From the NCBI GenBank assembly GCA_026990035.1, contig JALSIM010000009.1, forward strand, positions 185,709 through 249,708: DNA of 64,000 bases, read 5' to 3'. Positions 39,600-49,041 of this stretch are shown in pieces. The notes under the pieces were generated by a model. That model saw nothing but the letters and a program-made list of their open reading frames with translations. It was not told the DNA's origin and ran no database searches. Each line of letters starts with the position of its first letter. Positions within the stretch are counted from its first letter, which is position 1. Origin of the DNA: Alphaproteobacteria bacterium. Lineage in GTDB: Bacteria; Pseudomonadota; Alphaproteobacteria; Geminicoccales; Geminicoccaceae. Both the position numbers and the translations under genes were made by a program.

Positions 39600-40808
39600 T
39601 CACGGCTCGAGCAAGAGGCCGGCGAGGGCGCAGAGCCCGACCACCGCCCAGGCCGGCAGGCGCCAGACGGAGAGCAGCGCGAAGGCCACGGCGGCCACCG
39701 CGAAATCCGGGGGCCCGGTCACCGCACTGGTCCATACCGGGGTGTAGAGGGCCGCCAGCAACAATCCCACCACGGCGGCGTTGACGCCGGAAAGAGCGGC
39801 GCCGACGCGGGCGTGGCGGCGCAGCCGGGCGAGGAAGGGCAGGGCGCCGGTGACCAGCAGCAGGGAAGGCAGGAAGACGGCGAAAAGGGCCGCCGAGGCC
39901 CCGGCGATGCCGCCCCCGGGTTCCGCCACCATGCCGAGATAGGCGGCGAAGGCGAGGAGTGGCCCGGGCAGGGCCTGGGCCGCCCCGTAGCCGGCGACGA
40001 ACAGATCGGGCGCCACCAGGCCGGGGGCCACCACTTCGCCGCGCAGGAGCGGCAGCACCACATGGCCGCCACCGAAGATGAGGGAACCGGCGCGATAGAA
40101 GGCGTCGATCAGCGTCAGGAGAGGGGATCCCGCGGCCCGCGCCAGCAGCGGCAGGAAGAGCAGCAGGGCGGCGAACAGCAGCAGCCTCGAAGCCGCGGCG
40201 AGCCGAGCGCCCCCCACCGGGGTCGCCGTTCGCGCCTCCTGCGGATCGGGCCGGAAGAAGACGGCGCCGGTCACCGCGCCCAGGGCGATGGCCGCGAGCT
40301 GGCCGGGGACCCCCGGCAGGGCCAGCACCGCCGTCGTGGCGGAAAGGGCGAGCGCGATCCGCGGCCGGTCGGGACAGTGGCGCCGGCCCATCTCGCGGAC
40401 GGCGAAGGCGACCACCGCCAGGGCGGCGAGCTCGAGCCCGTGGAGCAGCCCCGAGGACGCCAGCGGTTCGAGCCGTCCCACCCCCAGCCCGAAGAGGATC
40501 ATCAGCAGGGCCGAGGGAGCGGTGAAACCGATCCAGGCGGCCAGCGCTCCGGGCAGGCCCGCCCTGAGCGCCCCGAGGCCCATCCCCACCTGACTGCTGG
40601 CGGGGCCGGGCAGGAGCTGGGAGAGCGCGACGAGATGGCCGAAGCCGGCCTCGTCGACCCAGCCGCGGCGGCGCACGAAGGTTTCGTGGAAATAGCCGAT
40701 ATGGGCCACCGGCCCGCCGAAGGAGCGGCACCCGAGGAGGAAGAAGACGCCCAGCACCTCGAGCGGACCGCCCCGCTCCCGGGGGTCGCTGCTGCCCTGT
40801 CCGCTCAT
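39600..40808 (-). CDS. chrA: Chromate transporter ChrA, two-domain
   Basis: A 402-residue inner-membrane exporter of the CHR superfamily, expected to confer chromate (or sulfate-analogue) efflux. Both halves carry the motif: SFGGPVAHIGYF with LSQLLPGPASSQ in the first, and FGGGHVVLPLL with AAQALPGPLLAFAAYLG in the second. About ten membrane helices are predicted. The ATG at 40808 (MSGQGSS) fits the conserved start. Divergent from the racemase-like gene, with 64 bp between starts. Confidence 0.92.
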   Translation of the reverse strand: MSGQGSSDPRERGGPLEVLGVFFLLGCRSFGGPVAHIGYFHETFVRRRGWVDEAGFGHLVALSQLLPGPASSQVGMGLGALRAGLPGALAAWIGFTAPSALLMILFGLGVGRLEPLASSGLLHGLELAALAVVAFAVREMGRRHCPDRPRIALALSATTAVLALPGVPGQLAAIALGAVTGAVFFRPDPQEARTATPVGGARLAAASRLLLFAALLLFLPLLARAAGSPLLTLIDAFYRAGSLIFGGGHVVLPLLRGEVVAPGLVAPDLFVAGYGAAQALPGPLLAFAAYLGMVAEPGGGIAGASAALFAVFLPSLLLVTGALPFLARLRRHARVGAALSGVNAAVVGLLLAALYTPVWTSAVTGPPDFAVAAVAFALLSVWRLPAWAVVGLCALAGLLLEP

Positions 40809-40872
40809 GCTCGTCCCATCGGCGCAATCCCGGTATGGTCCGGCGGGCGAGGGGCCGCCAAGGGGGAAGGCG

Positions 40873-41634
40873 ATGATCGACGGCAGAATCGGCGGTGGCA
40901 AGGCGATATACGGTGCGCCGCTCGGCATCCTCGTGCTGGAGGCGCGCTTTCCGCGGATTCCGGGTGACATGGGCAACGCCGCCACCTGGCCGTTCCCGGT
41001 GCTCTACCGGGTGGTGCGCGGGGCTTCGCCCGACCGGGTGGTGCGGCGACGGGCCGAAGGGCTGCTGCCCGCCTTCATCGAGGCCGGGCGCGAGCTGGTG
41101 GCGACCGGGGCCGCCGGCATCACCACCAACTGCGGCTTTCTCTGTCTTTTCCAGGACGAGCTGGCAGCCGCCCTCGGGGTGCCGGTGCTGACCTCGAGCC
41201 TCCTCCAGTACCGGCTGATCGCGCGCATGCTGCCGCCGGGCAAACGCCCGGGAATCCTCACCGTTTCCGCCTCCACCCTGAGCGCCGAACATCTCGCGGC
41301 CGCCGACGTGCCTCGGGATGCGCCGATCGAGGGTACCGACGACGGGGACGAGTTCTCGCAGGCGATCCTGGAGAACCGGCCGGAAATGGATCCGGCCGCG
41401 GCCGAGCGGGATCTCCTGGGGGCGGCGGAGCGGCTCGTGGATCGCCATCCCGAGGTGGGGGCGATCCTCCTCGAATGCACCAACATGGGGCCGTTCGCCG
41501 CCGCCATCGCCGCCCGCACCGGGCGGCCGGTGTTCGACATGGTGGCGCTCGTCACCTGGTTCCACACGGCCCTCGCGCCGAGGCGCTTTCCACCGTTCGA
41601 GCCCGGGCTCGCGGCCGCCGCCGGCGGCTGCTAG
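40873..41634 (+). CDS. Aspartate/glutamate racemase superfamily protein
   Basis: 253 residues. GILVLEARFPRIPGDMGN near the N-terminus, the first active-site Cys in AGITTNCGFLCLFQ, and the second in VGAILLECTNMGPFA give the two-cysteine pattern of the Asp/Glu/hydantoin racemase superfamily. The TTNCGFL form is typical of uncharacterised members, so the substrate is unknown. ATG 40873 is preceded by GGGGGAAGG. Followed by plsY after 32 bp; no functional link is obvious. Confidence 0.82.
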   Translation: MIDGRIGGGKAIYGAPLGILVLEARFPRIPGDMGNAATWPFPVLYRVVRGASPDRVVRRRAEGLLPAFIEAGRELVATGAAGITTNCGFLCLFQDELAAALGVPVLTSSLLQYRLIARMLPPGKRPGILTVSASTLSAEHLAAADVPRDAPIEGTDDGDEFSQAILENRPEMDPAAAERDLLGAAERLVDRHPEVGAILLECTNMGPFAAAIAARTGRPVFDMVALVTWFHTALAPRRFPPFEPGLAAAAGGC

Positions 41635-41666
41635 AAGGGCGCGAGGCGACGCGAACGGGAGGAAAC

Positions 41667-42296
41667 ATGGTCGACCCGCTCGGAGGACCGGCCTACTGGT
41701 GGCCCCTGGTGGCGGCCTTTCTCGTCGGCTATCTGATCGGCTCGGTTCCCTTCGGGGTCCTGTTCACGCGGATGGCGGGGGTCGGGGATGTGCGCGAGAT
41801 CGGCTCGGGCAACATCGGCGCCACCAACGTCCTCCGCACCGGCCGCAAGGGCCTCGCGGTGGCCACCCTGATCGCCGATCTTCTCAAGGGGGCGTTGCCG
41901 AGCTTTCTCGCCTTTTCCTGGTACGGTCCGGACATGGCGATCCTCGCCGGCCTGGGGACGGTGATCGGGCACTGTTTTCCGGTGTGGCTCGGCTTCCGGG
42001 GCGGCAAGGGGGTGGCGACGGCGGCCGGGGTCATTCTGGCGCTCACCCCGGTGCTGCTGCTGGGCGTCCTGGTCGTGTTCGTCCTCGTGGTGGCGATCAG
42101 CCGCTACGTGTCCCTGGGCTCGATCACCGCCGCCCTCGCGGCCCCGCTGCTGGCCCTGTGGACCGGCTACGTCCAGGCGGCGGAGCTCTATTTCATCCTC
42201 GCCGCCCTGATCTTCTTCCGCCATCTGGACAACGTGCGGCGGCTGATCACCGGTCGGGAGAACCGTCTGGAGCTGGGCTCGCGCCGCCGGGACTGA
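41667..42296 (+). CDS. plsY: Acyl-phosphate:glycerol-3-phosphate acyltransferase PlsY
   Basis: A 209-residue inner-membrane enzyme that starts phospholipid synthesis by acylating glycerol-3-phosphate. The three PlsY motifs are present: IGSGNIGATNVLRTGRKG, GTVIGHCFPVWLGFRGGKGV (glycerol phosphate site), and RYVSLGSITAA. Five membrane helices are predicted. It starts after GGGAGGAAAC. The convergent methyltransferase gene begins at the next base. Confidence 0.95.
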   Translation: MVDPLGGPAYWWPLVAAFLVGYLIGSVPFGVLFTRMAGVGDVREIGSGNIGATNVLRTGRKGLAVATLIADLLKGALPSFLAFSWYGPDMAILAGLGTVIGHCFPVWLGFRGGKGVATAAGVILALTPVLLLGVLVVFVLVVAISRYVSLGSITAALAAPLLALWTGYVQAAELYFILAALIFFRHLDNVRRLITGRENRLELGSRRRD

Positions 42297-42926
42297 TCAC
42301 CGCCGACGGGCGACGATGTGCCAGAGGTGCCAGTGCTTGGCCTCGCCGCGCGGGGTGACGCTGTCGTCCTCCTCCTCTTCCAGCATCTCGACCTCGAAGC
42401 CGGCGAGGAGGCTGTCGAGCTCGGCACGCGCGAGGCCCCAGGAACGTCCCCTTCCGACCCAGCTGTCCTTCGGGCCGAGCAGATGCCCGGCGAAACGGCC
42501 GCCCGGACGGAGCCGGGATGCGAGCCGCCGCCACAGCCGGTCGAACCCGGGCCGGGAAAGGGAATGGAGAACGAAGCTCGCATTGACCAGATCGGCCGGC
42601 GGCATCTCCCATCGTTCGAGATCGGCCACTTCGGTGCGGAGCTGCGCCCGCAGCTCGGGCGGCACCCGTGCGCGGAGCCGCTGCAGCGCCTCGGCCTCGC
42701 GATCGACGGCGAGCAGCCGGTGGCCGCGCCGCAGGATCTCCAGACTGTCGCGGCCGATGCCGCAGCCGAGGTCGAGCACCTCGAGTCCGGTCCGGCCTTC
42801 CGCCGCGAAGCGGTCGAGGGCGAACAGAAGGGTCGGCCGCGGCGGCCGCCCCTCGGTGACGTCCCAGTAGCGGCGCCAGCGGTGCTTGCCATCGTCGGTT
42901 GATTTATCCGTGTTCTGCTCTACCAT
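42297..42926 (-). CDS. Class I SAM-dependent methyltransferase
   Basis: 209 residues. Motif I is VLDLGCGIGRDSLEILRRGH near residue 50, acidic loop LLAVDREAEAL, then NASFVLHSLSRPGF and LRPGGRFAGHLLG. The C-terminal part ends in HWHLWHIVARR. The layout resembles TehB/Tellurite-resistance-like or UbiE-like small-molecule methyltransferases; the substrate is unknown. The start at 42926 lies only 5 bp from the dprA start on the other strand, so their promoters overlap the neighbouring coding regions. Confidence 0.82.
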   Translation of the reverse strand: MVEQNTDKSTDDGKHRWRRYWDVTEGRPPRPTLLFALDRFAAEGRTGLEVLDLGCGIGRDSLEILRRGHRLLAVDREAEALQRLRARVPPELRAQLRTEVADLERWEMPPADLVNASFVLHSLSRPGFDRLWRRLASRLRPGGRFAGHLLGPKDSWVGRGRSWGLARAELDSLLAGFEVEMLEEEEDDSVTPRGEAKHWHLWHIVARRR

Positions 42927-42931
42927 TCACA

Positions 42932-44113
42932 ATGTCACCGAAGAGACGCGGACGGCGCAGGATGGCGCAATTCGGGCCCGAGGAGAAGCTGGCACGCATC
43001 GCTCTCGCGCGCAGTTCCGGGATCGGGCCCGTACTCTGGTCGCGTCTCCTGCGCCGCTTCGGAAGCGGCCGCGCCGCCCATCGAGCGTTGCCCGGTCTCG
43101 TGGCCCGGGGCGAGATCCGCGACGGTCGCATCGCCTCCCTCGCCGAGGCCGAGCGCGAGATCGCGGCCGCCGAGCGGCTCGGGGCCCGGATCCTGGTGTT
43201 CGGCGAACCGGGATATCCGGCTCGGCTCGCCCATCTTTCCGATCCGCCACCGGTGTTGAGGCTGCGCGGCGATCCGGTGGTGCTGGAGGCGCCGGCGGTG
43301 GCGCTGGTCGGAGCGCGCAACGCCAGCGCCAACGGCCGCGCCTTCGCCCGCACGATGGCACGGGAGCTGGCCGATGCCGGTCTCCTGGTGGTGTCCGGTC
43401 TCGCCCGCGGAATCGACACCGCCGCCCACGAGGGGGCCCTGGGACGCCCGGGCGGCACCGCGGCCGTCCTCGCCTGCGGTCTCGACATCGCCTATCCGCC
43501 GGAGAACGCGGCCTTGACGGAGGCGATCGCGGCGGCGGGGCTGCTGCTGAGCGAGCGCCCCTTCGGGGAGCCGCCGCGGGCCAAGCATTTTCCCCGCCGC
43601 AACCGGCTGATCGCCGCCCTTTCCCTGGCCGTGGTGGTGGTCGAGGCGGCGGAGCGTTCGGGCTCGCTGATGACCGCCCGGCTCGCGGCGGAGCTCGGTC
43701 GCGAGGTGATGGCGGTGCCCGGGACCCCGCTCGATCCCCGCCATCGAGGCACCAACCGTCTGCTCAGGGAGGGCGCGGCCCTGGTCCAGAGCGCCGCCGA
43801 GGTACTGGAGCTGCTCGACGGTCTCGGTGGCATGCGGCGGCCGTCACCGGCGGTCGCCGCTGCGACCGTACCGCCGTCCGCGGAACGGGCCGACGGACGA
43901 CCGGGAGGGGCGGCCGGGAAGGATCCGTCGGTGAGCCCGCGGCTGCGCGAGCGGCTCGAATCCTGTCTCGCGCCGGAGCCGCTCGCGGTTGACGAACTGG
44001 TCCGCCAATGCCAAGCCTCGGCGGCGGACGTGCAGGAGGCTCTCCTGGAGCTCGAGCTCGCCGGCCGCATCACCCGGCATCCGGGAAACCGGGTTTCACG
44101 GACCGCCGGTTGA
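42932..44113 (+). CDS. dprA: DNA processing protein DprA
   Basis: A 393-residue protein that loads RecA on incoming single-stranded DNA in transformation, widely kept in non-competent bacteria. The Rossmann-like core has VALVGARNASANGRAFA, VVSGLARGIDTAAHEGAL, FPRRNRLIAALS and AERSGSLMTARLA. A C-terminal winged-helix (DML1-like) region ends it. Start ATG 42932 or 42962: a -35/-10 pair (TTGATT 42899, TACCAT 42921) would put the RNA start near 42933 and favour 42962. Confidence 0.93.
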   Translation: MSPKRRGRRRMAQFGPEEKLARIALARSSGIGPVLWSRLLRRFGSGRAAHRALPGLVARGEIRDGRIASLAEAEREIAAAERLGARILVFGEPGYPARLAHLSDPPPVLRLRGDPVVLEAPAVALVGARNASANGRAFARTMARELADAGLLVVSGLARGIDTAAHEGALGRPGGTAAVLACGLDIAYPPENAALTEAIAAAGLLLSERPFGEPPRAKHFPRRNRLIAALSLAVVVVEAAERSGSLMTARLAAELGREVMAVPGTPLDPRHRGTNRLLREGAALVQSAAEVLELLDGLGGMRRPSPAVAAATVPPSAERADGRPGGAAGKDPSVSPRLRERLESCLAPEPLAVDELVRQCQASAADVQEALLELELAGRITRHPGNRVSRTAG

Positions 44114-44190
44114 CGGACCCCGCGGGGAACCCCCATCTCGACCACCGGTGATCATTGGTTCACGAAGCATAACGGATACGCCCCATCGTC

Positions 44191-46791
44191 ATGGACGTCG
44201 TCGTCGTCGAATCGCCAACCAAGGCCAAATCCATCGCCAGATATCTGGGGCCGGACTTCGCCGTCCTGCCCTCCTACGGGCATGTCCGGGATCTGCCGGA
44301 AAAGGACGGCTCGGTGGCGCCCGAGGAGGATTTCCGCATCACCTACGAGCTGCTGCCGCAGAAGAAGAAACCGATCGACCAGATCGCCCGCGCCGTCCGG
44401 AAGGCGCGGCGGTTGTGGTTGGCCACCGACCCGGATCGCGAGGGCGAGGCGATCTCCTGGCATCTCGTCGCGGCGCTCGCCGACAAGGGCGTGCTCGAGG
44501 GCGTCGATGTCCGTCGGGTGGTGTTCTACGAGGTGACGAAGAACGCCGTCCTCGAGGCGATGAAGCATCCGCGGCGGCTCGACGACCGTCTTATCGACGC
44601 CTATCAGGCCCGTCGCGCTCTCGACTATCTCGTCGGCTTCACGCTTTCGCCGGTGCTCTGGCGCAAGTTGCAGGGAGCGCGCTCGGCCGGCCGCGTGCAA
44701 TCGGTGGCCCTGCGCCTCGTCTGCGAGCGCGAGGACGAGATCGAGAGCTTCGTGCCACGCGAATACTGGACCGTGGCGGCGCGGCTGCGCACCCCCGAGG
44801 GGGAACGCCTTTCGGCCCGCCTCACCGCTCTCGACGGCCGCAAGCTCGACAAGTTCGCCCTCGGCGACGAGGCGGCGGCGCGGGCGGCGGCCGCGGCGGT
44901 GGAACGGGCCGCCCTGTCGGTGCGTGCCGTCGAACGCCGGCAGGTTTCGCGCAATCCGGCTCCCCCCTTCACCACCGCCACCCTGCAGCAGGAAGCGGCC
45001 CGAAAGCTCGGCTTTTCCGCGGACAAGACGATGCGTATCGCCCAGCGGTTGTTCGAAGGGGTCGATCTCGGCGGTGAGACGGTCGGTCTCATCACCTACA
45101 TGCGGACCGACAGCGTACAGCTTTCGAGCGAGGCGCTCGCCGCCACCCGCAGGCTCCTCGGCGAGCGTTTCGGGGCCGCGTATCTGCCCCGCGAGCCGCG
45201 GCGCTACCGGACCAAGGCCAAGAACGCCCAGGAGGCGCACGAGGCGATCCGCCCCACCGACCTGTTCCGCACCCCGGACAAGGTGGCCTCCTGGCTGGAT
45301 GCCGACCAGCGGCGCCTCTACGAACTCATCTGGCGGCGGACGGTGGCGAGCCAGATGACCCCTGCACGTTTCGATCGGGTGACGGCGGAGATCGGCGACG
45401 CCGAGGGGCGGGTGTCGCTGCGGGCCACCGGCCAGACCCTGGCGTTCGACGGCTTTCTCAAGCTCTATCAGGAGGGACGCGACGATCCCGCGGCGGAAGA
45501 CGAGGAGACCGGCAACCGCCTGCCGCCCCTCGAGGTGGGCGATGTGCTGGCGACCGAAACGGTGACGGCCGACCAGCATTTCACCGAGCCGCCGCCCCGC
45601 TTCACCGAGGCGAGCCTGGTCAAGAAGCTCGAGGAGCTCGGCATCGGCCGGCCCAGCACCTATGCGAGCATCATCTCGGTGCTCCAGGACCGCGACTACG
45701 TGCGGCTCGAGAACAAGCGCTTCGTGCCGGAGGATCGCGGCCGGCTCGTCAACGCCTTCCTGGTCAATTTCTTCGACCGCTACATGCAGCCCGATTTCAC
45801 GGCCGAGCTGGAGAACCAGCTCGACGCGGTGGCCGCCGGAGAGATCGACTGGCGGCAGGTGCTGCGGCGCTTCTGGGAGCCGTTCCACCGGACGGTCGAA
45901 GAGGTGCGGGAGCGGCGGGTGGCCGAGATCATCGACGCTCTCAACGAGGCTCTGGCACCGAAGCTCTTCCCGCCGCGGGAGGACGGCGGGGATCCGCGGC
46001 GGTGTCCGGAATGCGGGGAAGGGCGGCTGAGCCTCAAGTTCGGCCGTTTCGGCGCCTTCGTGGGCTGCTCCCGCTATCCCGAGTGCCGCTTTACGCGGCG
46101 GCTCGGCGAGAACGGCGGAAAGACCGAGAAGAAGGATCGTCTGCTGGGAATCGATCCGGCGACGGAGGAGGAAGTCTGGCTGCGGTTCGGCCGCTTCGGT
46201 CCCTACGTCCAGCGCGGCACCGGTGATGCCGTCCGCCGGATCTCCTTGCCGCGCGGCCTCGCGCCGGAGACGGTCGATCGCGACAAGGCGCTGGCGCTTC
46301 TGGCCCTGCCCCGCGAGCTCGGCCGGGATCCCGGGACCGGCGAGCCCATTCTCGCCGGCATCAACCGCTTCGGCCCCTTCCTCCAGAAGGGGGATCGGTT
46401 CCTGCGGCTGCCGCCGGGCGAGGACGTGCTGACCATCGGCATCAACCGGGCGGTGGACCTGCTGGCCGCCGCCGGCGAGAAGGCGACCAGGCGTCCGGCT
46501 TCCGGCCTCCTGCGGGAGCTCGGCGAACATCCGAGGGACAAGAAACCGGTACAGCTCATGCGTGGCCGTTTCGGTCCCTATGTCCGCCACGGCAGGACGA
46601 ATGCGAGCCTGCCCAAGGGACGCGATCCGGAGACCCTGGAGCTGGCCGAAGCGGTCGAGCTCCTGGACGCCCGCGAGGCCCGGTCCGCGCAGAAGGGGCG
46701 CCCCGGTGCGGCCGCCGGCCGGAGTCGGCGGAGCAGGAAGAGCAGCGGTTCGAGCCGATCGTCGCGCGGCGACACCGCCGGCGGTGGCTGA
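44191..46791 (+). CDS. topA: DNA topoisomerase I
   Basis: An 866-residue type IA enzyme that relaxes negative supercoils. The TOPRIM motif ATDPDREGEA is at 78-87 and the catalytic Tyr303 in ITYMRTDS. HPRRLDDRLIDAYQARRALDYLVGF-type segments and GIGRPSTYASII are typical. One Cys4 zinc finger (CPECGE...CSRYPEC) follows near residue 607, then three C-terminal repeats (FGRFGPYVQRG, NRFGPFLQKG, GRFGPYVRHG), the alphaproteobacterial form, and a basic Ser/Arg tail. It abuts rnr 7 bp downstream. Confidence 0.97.
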   Translation: MDVVVVESPTKAKSIARYLGPDFAVLPSYGHVRDLPEKDGSVAPEEDFRITYELLPQKKKPIDQIARAVRKARRLWLATDPDREGEAISWHLVAALADKGVLEGVDVRRVVFYEVTKNAVLEAMKHPRRLDDRLIDAYQARRALDYLVGFTLSPVLWRKLQGARSAGRVQSVALRLVCEREDEIESFVPREYWTVAARLRTPEGERLSARLTALDGRKLDKFALGDEAAARAAAAAVERAALSVRAVERRQVSRNPAPPFTTATLQQEAARKLGFSADKTMRIAQRLFEGVDLGGETVGLITYMRTDSVQLSSEALAATRRLLGERFGAAYLPREPRRYRTKAKNAQEAHEAIRPTDLFRTPDKVASWLDADQRRLYELIWRRTVASQMTPARFDRVTAEIGDAEGRVSLRATGQTLAFDGFLKLYQEGRDDPAAEDEETGNRLPPLEVGDVLATETVTADQHFTEPPPRFTEASLVKKLEELGIGRPSTYASIISVLQDRDYVRLENKRFVPEDRGRLVNAFLVNFFDRYMQPDFTAELENQLDAVAAGEIDWRQVLRRFWEPFHRTVEEVRERRVAEIIDALNEALAPKLFPPREDGGDPRRCPECGEGRLSLKFGRFGAFVGCSRYPECRFTRRLGENGGKTEKKDRLLGIDPATEEEVWLRFGRFGPYVQRGTGDAVRRISLPRGLAPETVDRDKALALLALPRELGRDPGTGEPILAGINRFGPFLQKGDRFLRLPPGEDVLTIGINRAVDLLAAAGEKATRRPASGLLRELGEHPRDKKPVQLMRGRFGPYVRHGRTNASLPKGRDPETLELAEAVELLDAREARSAQKGRPGAAAGRSRRSRKSSGSSRSSRGDTAGGG

Positions 46792-46798
46792 GCCGGCG

Positions 46799-49033
46799 AT
46801 GGCGCGGCGCCGTCGCGGCCCGGGCAGGGTGGAGCCCCCTTCCGTCGAGGAGATCCTGAGCTTCGTCGATGCCCGGGGCGGCCATGCCACCGGCCGCGAG
46901 ATCGCGAAGGCCTTCGGCCTCACCGGAGCGGCGCGGGTGGCGCTGCGCCGACGTCTCCAGGCGCTGCGCGAGGCGGGGCGTCTGACCCGCCCTTCCCGCC
47001 GCCGCATCCGCCGGAAGCGGGAGCTGCCGCCGGTAGCGGTGGTGGAGATCACCGGCATCGACGAGGACGGGGAGCTCCTGGGTGAAACCGCGGCCGCACC
47101 GGGGGCCGCGCTGCGCATTCTGGTCGAGTTCCTGGACGGTCCGGCGCCGGGGATCGGCGATCGCCTGCTGGCGCGCCTCGAACCCGGCCAGGAGGGCTTC
47201 ATCGAGGCCCGTCCCATCCGCCTGCTGCCGCAGCGGCCGAAGGAAGTGGTGGGGGTGGTCGAACGGGCGCCCTACGGCCTCGTGCTGCGCGCCACCGGCC
47301 GCAAGGACGATCGCGAATACCGGATCGCCGGCGACGCCGGGGTGGAGCCCGGCGAGCTGGTGCGCGCCCGTCTCCTCCACGGCCGCCCGCTGGCGGTGCC
47401 GGAGGCGCGCATCGTCGAACGCTTCGGGCGGATCGACGACCCCCGGGCCATCAGCCCGGCGGTGGCGGCCCAGCACGGCATTCGGAGGGAGTTCCCGGCG
47501 CCGGCACTGGAGCGGGCGGCCGCGGCGCGGCCGGTGGCGCGGCGTGGCCGCACCGATCTCACCGATCTGCCGCTGGTGACCATCGACGGCGCCGATGCGC
47601 GCGATTTCGACGATGCGGTCTGGGCGGCGCCCGACGAGGATCCCGCCAATCCCGGGGGTTACCGCCTCGTGGTGGCGATCGCCGATGTCGCCCATTACGT
47701 GCGGCCGGGGGACGCCCTCGACCTGGAGGCAAGGGAGCGTGGCAACTCGGTCTACTTTCCCGATCGGGCCATCCCGATGCTTCCCGAGGCCCTCTCCAAC
47801 GAGCTCTGTTCCCTCAAGCCCGATGTCGAGCGGGCCTGTCTTGCCGCCGAGATGCGCATCGATCGCCGGGGAAGGATCCGCGCGACACGGTTTCTGCGCG
47901 GTGTCATGCGGTCGCGGGCGCGGCTCACCTACGAGCAGGTCCAGGCGGCCCGCGACGGCGCTCCCGACGCGGTCACCGAGAAACTCTGGGAGCCGGTGCT
48001 CGAGCCCTTGTTCGCGGTCTACGGCATTCTCCGCCGGGCGCGCGAGCGGCGGGGCTCGCTGGATATCGCGCTGCCCGAGCGGCGGGTGGTCTTCGACGCG
48101 AACGGTTTTCCCGCCGACGTCCGCGCCCGTCCCCAGCTCGACAGCCACCGGCTGATCGAGGAATGCATGATCGCCGCCAACGTGGCGGTGGCCACCGCGC
48201 TCGCGGAGGCGAAGGCGCCCATCCTCTACCGGGTCCACGACAAGCCCGATCCGGTCAAGCTCGAAGCGCTCGCCGACTATCTCGAACGGCTGGGGATCCC
48301 CTGGAGTCGGACCGCCAAGAAGCCCGGTGACTTCACCCGCATGCTCGAAGGTCTCGCGGGCGATCCCCTCTACGAGACGGTCGCCGGCTTCGTTCTCCGC
48401 GCCCAGGCCCAGGCCGTGTACCAGCCACGGAACATCGGCCATTTCGGTCTCAATCTCCGGTGCTACACCCATTTCACCTCGCCGATCCGCCGCTACAGCG
48501 ACCTCACGGTCCATCGGGCGCTCCTGCGGGTGTTCGACCTCGGCGCCGGCGGTGAGAAAAAGGCCGCCGATCCGGCCGAGCTCGAGGAGCTGGGGAGAAA
48601 ACTCTCGGCCGCCGAGCGGCGGGCCATGGAGGCGGAGCGCGACGCCCTGCAGCGGTTCGTCGCCCTCTACCTGCAGCGCCATGCCGAAGCCCGGTTCACC
48701 GGGCGCGTCACCGGCGTCCAGTATTTCGGTCTGTTCGTCACCCTCGAGGAGAGCGGTGCCGACGGCCTGGTCCCGGTTTCCAGCCTCGGCGACGACGTCT
48801 ATCTCTACGACGAGCGGCACCATGCTCTGGTCGGACGCCAGACCGGCGAAAGCTTCGGCCTCGGCGACCGGGTGGAAATCTCCCTGGTCGAGATCGACCT
48901 CGCCCGGGGCATGATGCAGTTCCGGATCGAGAGCCACGAGCCGGCTCACGCCACGCGGCTCGCCCGTACCGCCTGGCGGAAATCGGGACCGCCGAGGCAG
49001 AGGTTCCGCCGCCGGCCTTCGCGTCACCGCTGA
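46799..49033 (+). CDS. rnr: Ribonuclease R
   Basis: A 744-residue 3'-5' exoribonuclease that digests structured RNA. There is an N-terminal winged helix (FVDARGGHATGREIAKAF), cold-shock-like domains, and the RNB catalytic domain with IDGADARDFDDAVWA and MIAANVAVATAL. HFTSPIRRYSDLTVHR follows, then a C-terminal S1 domain (FTGRVTGVQYFGLFVTLEE) and a basic tail. ATG 46799 is preferred; an in-frame GTG at 46784 would overlap the topA stop. topA and rnr form one transcription unit. Confidence 0.96.
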   Translation: MARRRRGPGRVEPPSVEEILSFVDARGGHATGREIAKAFGLTGAARVALRRRLQALREAGRLTRPSRRRIRRKRELPPVAVVEITGIDEDGELLGETAAAPGAALRILVEFLDGPAPGIGDRLLARLEPGQEGFIEARPIRLLPQRPKEVVGVVERAPYGLVLRATGRKDDREYRIAGDAGVEPGELVRARLLHGRPLAVPEARIVERFGRIDDPRAISPAVAAQHGIRREFPAPALERAAAARPVARRGRTDLTDLPLVTIDGADARDFDDAVWAAPDEDPANPGGYRLVVAIADVAHYVRPGDALDLEARERGNSVYFPDRAIPMLPEALSNELCSLKPDVERACLAAEMRIDRRGRIRATRFLRGVMRSRARLTYEQVQAARDGAPDAVTEKLWEPVLEPLFAVYGILRRARERRGSLDIALPERRVVFDANGFPADVRARPQLDSHRLIEECMIAANVAVATALAEAKAPILYRVHDKPDPVKLEALADYLERLGIPWSRTAKKPGDFTRMLEGLAGDPLYETVAGFVLRAQAQAVYQPRNIGHFGLNLRCYTHFTSPIRRYSDLTVHRALLRVFDLGAGGEKKAADPAELEELGRKLSAAERRAMEAERDALQRFVALYLQRHAEARFTGRVTGVQYFGLFVTLEESGADGLVPVSSLGDDVYLYDERHHALVGRQTGESFGLGDRVEISLVEIDLARGMMQFRIESHEPAHATRLARTAWRKSGPPRQRFRRRPSRHR

Positions 49034-49041
49034 GGGGCGCG

